From Thermus amyloliquefaciens (GTDB lineage Bacteria > Deinococcota > Deinococci > Deinococcales > Thermaceae), in assembly GCF_000744885.1 (NCBI RefSeq), contig NZ_JQMV01000003.1:496001-560000 (forward strand): DNA of 64,000 nucleotides, written 5' to 3'. A program made the translations under genes and the position numbers. The notes under the pieces are model-generated. The model saw only the letters and a list, made by a program, of their open reading frames with translations. It was not told the DNA's origin and ran no database searches. Each line of letters begins with the position of its first letter. The stretch's first letter is position 1. Of the stretch, positions 39,250 through 47,332 are shown piece by piece.

Positions 39250-39890
39250 CCCTTGAGCAGGGCCCTGAGCTCCCCGTAAAGCCGCTTGGTCTCCTCGGGG
39301 GTCTTGCCGTAACCCCCGTACTTGGTGACGATCTTGGCCGCCTCCTTGCCCAGGCCCTTTTCCCTAAGGCGCTCCAGCAGCTGGTCAATGAGGCGGTGGG
39401 CCTCGGGCTTCTCCTCCTCCGGGGGGGTGGCCTCCGGGCCTTCCCCCTCGGGCAGCTTGGGGGGGGTGAAGCGCCCCTTTTCCGGGTCGTAGTCCACCCA
39501 CTGCTTCTCGAGGCGGTAGAGGTACCGGCCCACCCCAAACTTCACCGCGGCCCTTTTCAAGGCGTCGGAGAAGGCGGCCTTCAGGGAGTCCCCTTCCCCC
39601 ACGTCCTCCTTGGTCACCTCGAGGACCGTGAGGCGGCACTTCACCTCCACCAGGCGTTCCCGCCGTTCCCCGCGCTCGTCCTTCACCGTGCGCTCGGCGT
39701 CCGCCAGCACCTCGTAGGTGTCCTGCCAGCCCTCGGGGCCCACCACCCGGTCCAGGCGGTCCAAGACGGTGCGGGCGTCCACGTAGGGCACCACCAGGGC
39801 CCGCTTCCGGTCCCGGCTTAGGGCTTCGATGCGCCACTGCACCTCGCCGGGGGGGAAGGGTTCGGAGAGCTTCCGCCAAACTTCGTCCAT
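39246..39890 (-). CDS. Rad52/DdrA-like single-strand annealing protein
   Basis: A 214-residue protein resembling Deinococcus DdrA, a Rad52-family protein that binds 3' single-stranded ends. The region LDRLDRVVGPEGWQDTY followed by VKCRLTVLEV and SLKAAFSDALKRAAVKFGVGRYLY (residues about 50-135) is the Rad52-like core; a Glu/Pro linker (145-165) leads to a helical tail with KYGGYGKTPEETKRLY. ATG 39890 follows a TACACT box by 6 nt. A role in DNA-end protection is inferred from the family. Confidence 0.8.
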
Positions 39891-39896
39891 GGTTCA

Positions 39897-39902
39897 AGTG
39901 TA
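39897..39902 (-). promoter_or_regulatory. Leaderless-type -10 box of the ddrA-like operon
   Basis: TACACT, six bases, ATG 39890. It faces another leaderless box (39941-39946) across a 63-bp divergent region. Confidence 0.5.
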
Positions 39903-39940
39903 CTTTAGGCTACCCTCAGGGGCTGGGGGGAAAAGGGGGT

Positions 39941-39946
39941 TAGGCT
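39941..39946 (+). promoter_or_regulatory. Leaderless-type -10 box of the 39954 gene
   Basis: TAGGCT, seven bases, ATG 39954. No clear -35. Confidence 0.4.
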
Positions 39947-39953
39947 AGGGGGC

Positions 39954-40316
39954 ATGCGCGGGATCCTGGGGATGCTCCCCTTGCTGCTTCTGGCCTGGGC
40001 CCTCGAGGCCAGCCCCGCCCCTTCCCTGGAGCTTCGCCTCACCGCCAGCCTCTCCTTTAGCCTCTTTCCCCAGGCGGTGGTGGTGGAGCGCTTTCCAGAA
40101 CCCCAAGGGCTCGTGGTGGTTTACCGCTATGCCCAGGCGGAGGCCATCTTCCGCCACCACGACGAGGACCTTCGCCGCCGAGGCTGGGTGCGGGTGAAGT
40201 ACGAGGTGAAGAAGGGCGAGTGGAAGGCGGAGTACAAAAAGGGCAAGGCCAAGGCCAAGCTGTCCGTGAAGGACAAGAAGGGCCGGGTGGAGGTGCGGCT
40301 TAAGGAAGGGGACTAG
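39954..40316 (+). CDS. Small secreted basic protein, function unknown
   Basis: A 120-residue protein with a signal peptide (MRGILGMLPLLLLAWALEASPA) and a mature part ending in a Lys-rich repetitive stretch (KKGEWKAEYKKGKAKAKLSVKDKKGR). The middle RYAQAEAIFRHHDEDLRRRGW could be a small folded domain. The basic tail suggests binding to an acidic polymer, but this is speculation. It is followed by the tRNA gene. Confidence 0.7.
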   Translation: MRGILGMLPLLLLAWALEASPAPSLELRLTASLSFSLFPQAVVVERFPEPQGLVVVYRYAQAEAIFRHHDEDLRRRGWVRVKYEVKKGEWKAEYKKGKAKAKLSVKDKKGRVEVRLKEGD

Positions 40317-40342
40317 ACAAGGCCAAGGCCCCCGGCTACCAT
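40314..40342 (+). promoter_or_regulatory. Promoter of tRNA-Ala
   Basis: TAGACA (40314-40319) and TACCAT (40337-40342) are 17 bp apart; the start is predicted about 5 nt before the tRNA. The -35 overlaps the stop of the preceding gene. Confidence 0.6.
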
Positions 40343-40353
40343 ATAGGGCGCGT

Positions 40354-40429
40354 GGGGCCGTGGCGCAGCTGGGAGCGCGCCTGAATCGCACTCAGGAGGT
40401 CACGGGTTCGAGTCCCGTCGGCTCCACCA
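40354..40429 (+). tRNA. tRNA-Ala (anticodon CGC)
   Basis: A 76-nt cloverleaf: acceptor GGGGCCG pairs with CGGCTCC, D-stem GCGC/GCGC, anticodon stem CCTGA/TCAGG enclosing ATCGCAC with anticodon CGC, T-arm ACGGG TTCGAGT CCCGT, and an encoded CCA end. It reads GCG codons. The gene is monocistronic with its own promoter and terminator. Confidence 0.95.
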
Positions 40430-40430
40430 A

Positions 40431-40458
40431 AAAACCTCCCGCCTGGGCGGGAGGTTTT
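40431..40458 (+). terminator. Rho-independent terminator of tRNA-Ala
   Basis: A 12-bp stem (AAAACCTCCCGC and complement) with a 4-nt loop ends in a TTTTT tract. Because of the A/T symmetry it could also work for the opposing transcript that ends at 40472. Confidence 0.85.
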
Positions 40459-40471
40459 TGCTTTGTGCCCT

Positions 40472-40678
40472 CTAGTAGCCGGTGGCCGAGCCTGGGTTCA
40501 AGAGGGGATGCAGGCTCTGGGGGGACACCACCACCCGGGCGGGCTGGGCCAAGCCTAGGGGCAAGGGGGTTGCGTGGATGGTGGCCACCGCGGAGAGCAC
40601 CTGGGTATTGGTGGAGTCGTGGTAAAGGGGGTAGTCCTTGGGGCCTGGCACCAGCACCGAGGAACAGGCGATGGTCAT
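40472..40678 (-). CDS. Small open frame after the TPR gene, uncertain
   Basis: 68 codons from ATG 40678, two bases after the TPR gene stop, ending 13 bp from the bidirectional terminator. Third positions are G/C-rich as in real genes here, but the product (MTIACSSVLVPGPKDYP..., Pro/Val/Ser-rich) shows no recognised motif. It could be a co-transcribed small protein or chance. Confidence 0.45.
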   Translation of the reverse strand: MTIACSSVLVPGPKDYPLYHDSTNTQVLSAVATIHATPLPLGLAQPARVVVSPQSLHPLLNPGSATGY

Positions 40679-40680
40679 GG

Positions 40681-42576
40681 TTACGGGTTCTGAAGGAGCC
40701 AGCTCACCAGGGCGTTCACCACATCGTTATCGGCCAGAAGTTCCGGGGCTTCCAGCACCGCTTTAAAGAAGGCCTCCACCATCTCCAGGGTGGGGTTTTG
40801 CAGGAGGTCCTGCACGCTTTTCCCCGCGTAGGGCCCTTGGGTGAGGGGGGTGGTGAAGCGGCTACCCGTGGCCAAGGGGGCGGCCTGCTTTAGGGCCTCC
40901 AGGGTCCTCTCCAGGAGGAGCCGCTCCCCGTCAGGACCCAGGGCCTCCTTGGGGTTCAGGAGAAGGCTCCCGTCCAGGTCCCGCACCTCGAGGCCCAGGG
41001 CATAAAGCCTCCGGGCCAGGCTCTCGGGCCCCACCTCCAAGGGGATCACCACCTGGGCCTCCCCGTAGCGCACCTCCAGGGCGTACCGCCCCGGCTCGGG
41101 CAGGGTCACGGCGGGGGCCACCTCCTCCAGGGCGGCGGTGAGGGGAGGGAAGCCCAAGGGCTTCTTCTCCTGGGCCACCAGGGCGCCTTCCTTGTAAAGG
41201 AGGGTTTGCAGCTCGTGCCGGGGAAGGTAGGGGCTTCCCGTGAGCTTCACCTCGGGGAAGACCGCTTCCCCGGCGCGGAAGGGCCTGGCCTCCAGGTCCC
41301 CGGGGATCAGGGCAAGCTTCTTCACCTCCAAAGCCAACCCCCCTTCTTCCCGGTCCAGGGCCCTCCTCGCCGCCTGGGCCAGGGGATGCCGGGGGTGGGT
41401 CTCCAGAAAGGCTTGGTAAAGCCCCTTGGCCGGAAGCCCTGCCCGTTCCGCCACATAGGCCCGGAAGAAGAGGGCCAGGAGCTCGCTTCGCCCCTCCAGG
41501 TCCTTTAGGGCCTCGGGGAAGTCCTCCCCCTCGTCCAGCCTGAGGGCCCGCTGATAGGCGGCCTTGGCCCCCAGGAAGTCCCCGTAGATGGCCTTGAAGA
41601 GGCCCAGGTTGTAGTAGGCGGTGGCGTTGGGAAGGAGGTCCACCGCCCGCTCCGAGGCCAGGATGGCCCTGGGGAGGTCCCCCGCAAGGTAGTAGGCCCA
41701 GCCCAGGTTGGTCCAGTAAAGCCAGGAATCCGGCCGGAGCCTGAGGGCCTTCAGGAGGGCATCCCTGGCCTCCTCCCCCTTCCCCTCGGCGAAGGCGGCG
41801 AAGCTCACCTCCTCCCAGGCCAGGGGGAGCTCGGGGAAGGCCTGGGCCAGGCTGCGGGCCGACTCCTGCCAGCGCGGGTCCTCGAGGGCCCTAAGCACCA
41901 GGTGGGCGGCTGTTTTTTCCAGGACGTCCCCCTGGAGTAGGCTTTCCGCCTGCCTAAGCGCCTCTTCCCGCTTTCCCTGGGATAGGAGCGACAGGGCCTG
42001 GTAGGCTGGGGGAAGCCTTCCTTGCCAAAGGAGAAGGAGCCTTTCCGGCAAAACCCCCTGCAAGAGCCCAGCGCCCCGCCCCTCCTTGAGGTCCAGGGCG
42101 GATTGGTGCAGGGGGTCGGGGTTTTGCCCTTGGGCTAGGGCCCTAAGCGCCTCCTCCGAAAGGGCGGGGCGGGGTAGGGGGCTGAACCTCTGGGCCAGGC
42201 CCTCCCCTTGGAGCCAAACCCAGGCGAGGCTTGGGGTGGCGAAAAGCCCCTCCTTGACCCCATCCCTTCGGGCCAGGAAAACCCGCAGGCCCCTTTCCTC
42301 CTCCCTGCCCAGGAGAACCCAGTCCGCCCCGGTGGCCGCCTGGGCCAGGCGGGCCCCGGCCCGGGTGTAAAGCCCGCCAGCCAGGTCGTAGCCCCGTTGC
42401 CAGGGCAGGTCGGGCAGGAGGAGGGCCAGGAGGGTGGGGGGAGGCGCCTGAAGCCCCTCCGCGAAGGCCTGGGCCAGGCGGAAGCCCTGGGGACCTTCAA
42501 AGGGCAGGACCAGCCCCTGGGCCAGGCTGAGCCCCAGGAGGAGGGACAGGGCCAGGAAGCGCCTTGGGGTCACCAT
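40681..42576 (-). CDS. Secreted or membrane-anchored TPR-repeat protein
   Basis: A 631-residue protein with a signal peptide (MVTPRRFLALSLLLGLSLAQG) and tetratricopeptide repeats around residues 250-360 (for example DSWLYWTNLGWAYYLAGDLPRA and ATAYYNLGLFKAIYGDFLGA). The C-terminal third looks like beta-rich domains with no clear family. Probably a periplasmic scaffold. ATG 42576 follows TAAAAT by 6 nt. Confidence 0.75.
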   Translation of the reverse strand: MVTPRRFLALSLLLGLSLAQGLVLPFEGPQGFRLAQAFAEGLQAPPPTLLALLLPDLPWQRGYDLAGGLYTRAGARLAQAATGADWVLLGREEERGLRVFLARRDGVKEGLFATPSLAWVWLQGEGLAQRFSPLPRPALSEEALRALAQGQNPDPLHQSALDLKEGRGAGLLQGVLPERLLLLWQGRLPPAYQALSLLSQGKREEALRQAESLLQGDVLEKTAAHLVLRALEDPRWQESARSLAQAFPELPLAWEEVSFAAFAEGKGEEARDALLKALRLRPDSWLYWTNLGWAYYLAGDLPRAILASERAVDLLPNATAYYNLGLFKAIYGDFLGAKAAYQRALRLDEGEDFPEALKDLEGRSELLALFFRAYVAERAGLPAKGLYQAFLETHPRHPLAQAARRALDREEGGLALEVKKLALIPGDLEARPFRAGEAVFPEVKLTGSPYLPRHELQTLLYKEGALVAQEKKPLGFPPLTAALEEVAPAVTLPEPGRYALEVRYGEAQVVIPLEVGPESLARRLYALGLEVRDLDGSLLLNPKEALGPDGERLLLERTLEALKQAAPLATGSRFTTPLTQGPYAGKSVQDLLQNPTLEMVEAFFKAVLEAPELLADNDVVNALVSWLLQNP

Positions 42577-42582
42577 GGGCGC

Positions 42583-42588
42583 ATTTTA
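42583..42588 (-). promoter_or_regulatory. Leaderless-type -10 box of the TPR gene
   Basis: TAAAAT, six bases, ATG 42576. It overlaps the stop of the upstream glycosyltransferase gene. Confidence 0.45.
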
Positions 42589-43290
42589 GCGCTTTTCCCT
42601 AAGGACCATGAGGGCGAAGCGGAGGAGCCTGGGGGCCCTTTTCCACCGCCTTGGGTCCAGGCCCACCCGGAGGAGCCACTCCAGGCCAAGGCGTTGCGCC
42701 CAGGCCGGGGGGCGCTTAGCCTCGCCGGCCAGGACGTCCAGGGTGCCCCCCACCCCCATGGCCACCTTGGCCCCCAGGTGGGTTTTGTGCCGGTGGATGA
42801 AGGTCTCTTGCCTTTCCCCCATGCCCACCAGGAGGAGGTCGGGGGCCTTTTGCCGGATCTCCTCCACCACCCCTTCCTCCTCCTGGAAGTAGCCGTGATG
42901 GAAACCCACCACCTCGGCCCCGAGCCGCCTGGCCTCGGCCGCCGCCCGCTCGGCTACCCCAGGCCTTCCCCCGAGGAGGTAGACCCGGATCCCGGGGAAG
43001 CGCCGGAATAGGGCCAGGGTGAGGTCTACCCCCGTGACCCGCTCCTTGAGGTCCAGGCCGAGGAGCCTTTTGGCGGCCCAGAGGATGCCGATCCCGTCCG
43101 GGGTGATGAGCTCCGCCTCGAGGATGGCCTGCCTAAGGGCGGGGTCCTCCTGGGCCCGCACGGCGATCTCCGGGTTCAGGGTGACCACCTGGCGGGTGCC
43201 CTCCCCCTCCAGGAAGCCCCGGATCCGGGCCAAGGCCTCCTCCATCCCCACAGGGTCCAGGGGAAGGCCCAGGAGTTCTACCCGTTCCAT
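42586..43290 (-). CDS. WecG/TagA/CpsF-family glycosyltransferase
   Basis: A 234-residue GT26 enzyme. TLNPEIAVRAQED, ITPDGIGILWAAK, RVTGVDL and YLLGGRPGVAE are family blocks, with LLLVGMGERQETF near residue 150. Members add N-acetylmannosamine-type sugars to lipid-linked acceptors for surface polymers; the acceptor here is unknown. ATG 43290 overlaps the previous gene by 13 nt; an upstream extension lacks family support. Confidence 0.85.
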   Translation of the reverse strand: MERVELLGLPLDPVGMEEALARIRGFLEGEGTRQVVTLNPEIAVRAQEDPALRQAILEAELITPDGIGILWAAKRLLGLDLKERVTGVDLTLALFRRFPGIRVYLLGGRPGVAERAAAEARRLGAEVVGFHHGYFQEEEGVVEEIRQKAPDLLLVGMGERQETFIHRHKTHLGAKVAMGVGGTLDVLAGEAKRPPAWAQRLGLEWLLRVGLDPRRWKRAPRLLRFALMVLREKR

Positions 43291-43994
43291 GCCACAAACC
43301 TCTGGGCGTAGCGGTCCTGGGTCAGGCCGAACTCCCCCTTGGGGAAGAAGCGCACCCCGGCCAGCCTGGGCACCACCGGGTCCACCCCGATGAGGCTGGC
43401 ACGGGCCAGCTCCTCCGTGCGCCCCTCCTTGTGGAGGGCCTGGCCCTCCGGGCTTTGGAAGAGGGCCTCCTGGGGGTCGGGGAAGGCTTTGAGCAGGGCG
43501 GAGGCGAGGCCCAAGGGCGCCTTTGGGCAAAGCTTCCTCTGCAAAAACCCCGCCGCCACCACCGCGGAGAGCAGGGGTTCGGGAGCCCCGGCGGGGCGCA
43601 GGACCAGCCCCTGAAGGGCGCGAAGCCTCTCCAAGGCGGCCTTGGCGTTGCGGAAGCCCACCAGGTAGGCCTCCTCTTCCCCGGGAAGGAGGCTTGCGTT
43701 CAGGAGGGGGGCCACCAGGATGGCCCGCTTTCCCCTAAGGTCCTGGCCTTCCAGCTCCACCAGGGAGAGGCGGCCGTGGAAGCCCTCCAGGGGGAAGCCC
43801 TCCGCTTCCCCCAGCAAAAGGGTGTCGTTGCCCAGCTCCTGGGCCAGGAGGCGGGCCACCTTGGGCCCAGGGGCCACCCAGGCTTCCAAGGCCCCCTGGG
43901 CCAGGAGCTGGGTGAGGAGGCTTCCCGCGGGGAGGACCTCCACCAGCACCACGGGTCCGGGGGCAGGCCTTAGGCAAAGGTCAACCCGGCACAC
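43278..43994 (-). CDS. ComB-like protein (2-phosphosulfolactate phosphatase family)
   Basis: A 238-residue protein that resembles the ComB family in RVDLCLRP at the start, LLLGEAEGFPLEGFHGRLSL in the middle and LVAPLLNASLL. ComB dephosphorylates phosphosulfolactate in coenzyme M synthesis, which Thermus is not known to make, so the substrate may differ. GTG 43994 follows TATCAT by 6 nt. It overlaps the glycosyltransferase gene. Confidence 0.65.
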   Translation of the reverse strand: MCRVDLCLRPAPGPVVLVEVLPAGSLLTQLLAQGALEAWVAPGPKVARLLAQELGNDTLLLGEAEGFPLEGFHGRLSLVELEGQDLRGKRAILVAPLLNASLLPGEEEAYLVGFRNAKAALERLRALQGLVLRPAGAPEPLLSAVVAAGFLQRKLCPKAPLGLASALLKAFPDPQEALFQSPEGQALHKEGRTEELARASLIGVDPVVPRLAGVRFFPKGEFGLTQDRYAQRFVAWNG

Positions 43995-44000
43995 CCCGCC

Positions 44001-44006
44001 ATGATA
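44001..44006 (-). promoter_or_regulatory. Leaderless-type -10 box of the comB-like gene
   Basis: TATCAT, six bases, GTG 43994. Only 3 bp separate it from the thiL box on the other strand. Confidence 0.4.
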
Positions 44007-44009
44007 CCG

Positions 44010-44015
44010 TAGCCT
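44010..44015 (+). promoter_or_regulatory. Candidate leaderless-type -10 box of thiL
   Basis: TAGCCT, six bases, ATG 44022. It is a weaker match than its neighbours, and its -35 region would lie inside the divergent gene. Confidence 0.3.
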
Positions 44016-44021
44016 GGGCCT

Positions 44022-44963
44022 ATGCGGCTTAGAGACTTGGGAGAGCGGGCGCTTCTTGGGAAGCTGGCCCCCATCGGCTACCCCTCGGGTGCCCCCTTGC
44101 CCCCGGGGGATGACGCCGGGGGGGTTTGGGTGGAGGGGGTGGCTTGGCTTTTGAAGACGGACGGCTTCCTCTACCGGGAGGTGGCCCTCTCGGGGATGGG
44201 GCCCTTTGAGGTGGGCTTTAGGGGCGTGGCGGCCACGGCCTCAGACCTCATCGCCAAAATGGGCAGGCCCTTGGGGTTTACCCTGGGGCTCTTCCTGCCC
44301 CCGGACCTGGAGGAGGCCTTCGCCCTGGGCCTGGTGGAGGGGGCGGCGGAGGCGGCGGGTCGGCTTGGGGCCTTCCTCCTCGGGGGCGACACCAACGCCG
44401 GAAGCGAGGTGGCCCTCACCGTTGCCGGCTTCGCCCGGGCGGAAGCCCCCCTCCCCCGCCGGGCCTTGCCCGGGGACCTCGTTTACCTGGCGGGGGAGCG
44501 TTGGGGTAGGACGGGGGCGGCCATCCAGGCCCACTACCAGGGTAGGGACTTGGGGGCCTACCCCAGGATCCGGGAGGCGGCCTTCTACCCCCTGCCCCGG
44601 CTGGAGCTCCTAAGCCTCAAGGGGCTTCTCCGAGGCAGCCTGGACTCCTCGGACGGCCTGGCGGAAACCCTTTGGCAGTTGGCGGAGCTGGGGGTGCGGG
44701 TGGAGCTGGAAGGCCTTCCCCTCTACCCCGACGTCCTGGCCTTCGCCGGGAGTGAGAGGGCGGCCCGGGACCTCGTCCTCTATGGGGGGGAGGAGTTTGA
44801 GGCCGTCCTGGTGGTGCCTCCTGAGGGCGAGGCCCAGGTGCTGGCCCGGGCGGAAGCCGTGGGCCTACCCCTCTTCCGCGCGGGGCGGGTGGGGGAGGGG
44901 GAGGGGGTCTTCCTCCGGGGCGAGCCCCTGCCCCGAAGGGGGTACGACCACTTCCGCCCCTAA
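44022..44963 (+). CDS. thiL: Thiamine-monophosphate kinase ThiL
   Basis: A 313-residue PurM/ThiL-fold kinase that makes thiamine diphosphate from the monophosphate. PPGDDAGGV (ATP/Mg), ATASDLIAKMGRPLG, LLGGDTN and DSSDGLAETL are the expected blocks, and GGEEFEAVLVVP is near the C-terminus. It faces the comB-like gene across only 27 bp. Confidence 0.9.
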   Translation: MRLRDLGERALLGKLAPIGYPSGAPLPPGDDAGGVWVEGVAWLLKTDGFLYREVALSGMGPFEVGFRGVAATASDLIAKMGRPLGFTLGLFLPPDLEEAFALGLVEGAAEAAGRLGAFLLGGDTNAGSEVALTVAGFARAEAPLPRRALPGDLVYLAGERWGRTGAAIQAHYQGRDLGAYPRIREAAFYPLPRLELLSLKGLLRGSLDSSDGLAETLWQLAELGVRVELEGLPLYPDVLAFAGSERAARDLVLYGGEEFEAVLVVPPEGEAQVLARAEAVGLPLFRAGRVGEGEGVFLRGEPLPRRGYDHFRP

Positions 44964-45098
44964 TCCCCCCTTGGGGTCCGGGCAAGGCGGGGGTTTCGCC
45001 CAAGGGGGCTCACCACCCCTCCAGGGGAGCCGGGTGGTTGCCAGGTGGGGTACTTGGTCCTTGGCTTGGTTTACCCCTTTAGCTTGTCGGCTTCGGGC

Positions 45099-45104
45099 TA
45101 TACT
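45099..45104 (+). promoter_or_regulatory. Leaderless-type -10 box of the his genes
   Basis: TATACT, seven bases, ATG 45112 (hisC). No clear -35. Confidence 0.55.
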
Positions 45105-45111
45105 CCAGGGT

Positions 45112-46155
45112 ATGCGGGCCTTTAAGGCGCACCTTTGGGGCCTGGCCCCTTACCCCTACAAGAAGGTGGAGGCCCCGGTGAAGCTGGACCAGAACGAAAG
45201 CCCCTTTGACCTGCCCCCTTCCCTGAAGGAGGAGGCTCTCAGGCGCCTGGCCCGGCTTCCCTGGAACCGCTACCCGGATATCCACGCGGAAAGCCTGCGC
45301 AAGAGGCTGGCCTCCCTTCTGGACTGGCCTGAGGAGGGCATCGTCCTGGCCCCGGGGTCCAACCTCCTCATCCTGGCCTTGAGCCTGGCGGCGGAGGAGG
45401 TCCTGGACTTAAGCCCCACCTTCCCCCATTACGCCCATGCCGCCCGGATGGCGGGGACCCCTTACCGGGCCATGGCCCTGGGGGAGGGGTTTTCCCTGCC
45501 CCTCGAGGAGGCCTTGGCCCTCTTCCAAGGCGGGGTCTTCTTCCTGCCCAACCCCCATGCCCCCACGGGGGCCCTTTTCCCCGAGGAGGCCCTCCAGGCC
45601 CTGGCCGAGAGGGCCAAGGAGGTGGGGGGGCTTTTGGTGGTGGACGAGGCCTACCGGGAGTTCGCCGGCACCGACCTCCGCCACCTGGGCCGGGGAAACC
45701 CCCATGTGGCTCTCCTGCGCACCTTCTCCAAGGCCTATTCCCTGGGGGGCATCCGGGCCGGGTACCTGCTTGCGGCTCCCGAGGTGGCCCAGGTGGTGCG
45801 GGAGGTGCTTCCCCCCTTCGTCCTGCCCGCCCACACCGGGGTGGTCCTGGAGGTGGTCCTGGAGAACCCGGGGTATGTCCAGGAGGTGGTGGAAACGGTG
45901 CGGGCTGAAAGGGAGCGGGTTTATGGGAGGCTTCTTTCCCATCCCACCTGGCGGCCCTACAGGAGCCACACCAACTTCCTCCTGGTGCGCACCCCGGATG
46001 CCGGAGAGGCCTTCCGCCACCTCCTGGCCCAGGGGGTCCTGGTGCGCCGGCAGGACCACTACCCTGGCCTTTCGGGGTGCATTCGGGTCACGGTGGGCCT
46101 CAAGGAGGAGATGGACGCCTTCTTGAAGGCGGCCTTTGAGGTGGCGTATGCGTGA
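45112..46155 (+). CDS. hisC: Histidinol-phosphate aminotransferase HisC
   Basis: A 347-residue PLP aminotransferase of histidine synthesis. KLDQNESPFDLPP, PNPHAPTGALF, VVDEAYREFAG and the PLP-lysine segment RTFSKAYSLGGIRAGY are typical HisC. The leaderless -10 box fixes ATG 45112. It overlaps hisB by 8 nt. Confidence 0.92.
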   Translation: MRAFKAHLWGLAPYPYKKVEAPVKLDQNESPFDLPPSLKEEALRRLARLPWNRYPDIHAESLRKRLASLLDWPEEGIVLAPGSNLLILALSLAAEEVLDLSPTFPHYAHAARMAGTPYRAMALGEGFSLPLEEALALFQGGVFFLPNPHAPTGALFPEEALQALAERAKEVGGLLVVDEAYREFAGTDLRHLGRGNPHVALLRTFSKAYSLGGIRAGYLLAAPEVAQVVREVLPPFVLPAHTGVVLEVVLENPGYVQEVVETVRAERERVYGRLLSHPTWRPYRSHTNFLLVRTPDAGEAFRHLLAQGVLVRRQDHYPGLSGCIRVTVGLKEEMDAFLKAAFEVAYA

Positions 46156-46732
46156 GGCCACGGTGGAGCGGGCCACGGCGGAAACCTGGGTGCGGGTGCG
46201 CCTGGGCTTGGACGGGCCCCTGGGGGGTGGGATCGCCACGGGCCTTCCCTTCCTGGACCACATGCTTTTGCAGCTTCAGCGGCACGGGCGCTTCCTCCTG
46301 GAGGTGGAGGCCAAGGGGGACCTGGAGGTGGACGTGCACCACCTGGTGGAGGATGTGGGCATCACCCTGGGCCAGGCCTTGAGGGAGGCTTTGGGGGAGG
46401 GGAAGGGGGTGGAGCGCTATGCCGAGGCCTTCGCCCCCATGGACGAGACCCTGGTGCTTTGCGTCCTGGACCTCTCGGGCCGCCCCCACCTGGAGTACCG
46501 CCCGGAGGCGTGGCCCGTGGTGGGGGAGGCGGGGGGGGTGAACCACTACCACCTCCGGGAGTTTCTCAGGGGGTTTGTCAACCACGGCCGCCTCACCCTG
46601 CACCTCCGGCTCCTTTCCGGCAGGGAGGCCCACCACGTGCTGGAGGCCAGCTTTAAGGCCCTGGCCCGGGCCCTGCACCGGGCCACCCGCCTCACCGGGG
46701 AGGGGCTTCCCAGCACCAAGGGGGTGCTTTAG
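46148..46732 (+). CDS. hisB: Imidazoleglycerol-phosphate dehydratase HisB
   Basis: A 194-residue monofunctional dehydratase with Mn ligands in LPFLDHMLLQL and VDVHHLVEDVGITLG, and a second set in GGVNHYHLREF and EAHHVLEASFKALA. ATG 46148 is chosen over one 12 nt upstream because EATVERATAET is the usual beginning. It precedes hisH by 3 nt. Confidence 0.94.
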   Translation: MREATVERATAETWVRVRLGLDGPLGGGIATGLPFLDHMLLQLQRHGRFLLEVEAKGDLEVDVHHLVEDVGITLGQALREALGEGKGVERYAEAFAPMDETLVLCVLDLSGRPHLEYRPEAWPVVGEAGGVNHYHLREFLRGFVNHGRLTLHLRLLSGREAHHVLEASFKALARALHRATRLTGEGLPSTKGVL

Positions 46733-46735
46733 GGC

Positions 46736-47332
46736 ATGAAGGCGCTCCTCATCGACTACGGCTCGGGGAACCTCCGGAGTGCGGCCAAGGCCCTCGAGGC
46801 GGCGGGCTTTGCCGTCTGGGTCTCCGCCGACCCCAGGGCCCACCCGGAGGCGGACCTCCTGGTCCTCCCGGGGCAGGGCCACTTTGGCCAGGTGATGGGG
46901 GCCTTCCAGGGGAGCGGCTTCGTGGACCGGGTCCTGGCCCACCTGGAAAGGGGCCTGCCTTTCCTGGGCATCTGCGTGGGCATGCAGGTCCTGTACCGGG
47001 AAAGCGAGGAGGCCCCCGGGGTTAGGGGCCTGGGCCTGGTGGAAGGGGTGGTGCGGCGCTTTCCCCGGGGCCGGGTCCCCCAGATGGGGTGGAACCGGGT
47101 GCGCTTTGCGGGGGCTTTTCAGGAGGTCTCGGGGCGCCACTTCTACTTCGCCAACTCCTACTATGGCCCCCTGACCCCCTACTCCCTGGGCCAGGGGGAG
47201 TACGAGGGCACCCCCTTCACCGCCTTGTTGGCCAGGGGAAACCTTCTCGCCCCGCAGTTCCACCCGGAGAAAAGCGGCCGGGCGGGCCTGGCCTTTTTGG
47301 CCCTAGCTCGCCGCTACTTCCAGGTCCTCTAG
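46736..47332 (+). CDS. hisH: Imidazole glycerol phosphate synthase, glutaminase subunit HisH
   Basis: A 198-residue class I glutamine amidotransferase that delivers ammonia to HisF. Cys80 in FLGICVGMQ and the His-x-Glu in FHPEKSG complete the triad. Partner hisF is not in the window. The 3' end overlaps the convergent kinase by 30 bp. Confidence 0.94.
   Translation: MKALLIDYGSGNLRSAAKALEAAGFAVWVSADPRAHPEADLLVLPGQGHFGQVMGAFQGSGFVDRVLAHLERGLPFLGICVGMQVLYRESEEAPGVRGLGLVEGVVRRFPRGRVPQMGWNRVRFAGAFQEVSGRHFYFANSYYGPLTPYSLGQGEYEGTPFTALLARGNLLAPQFHPEKSGRAGLAFLALARRYFQVL

Noticed and set aside
44752-45111. A 120-residue N-terminal extension of HisC
   Set aside because: It lies over the end of thiL and the intergenic region, and the -10 box supports ATG 45112.
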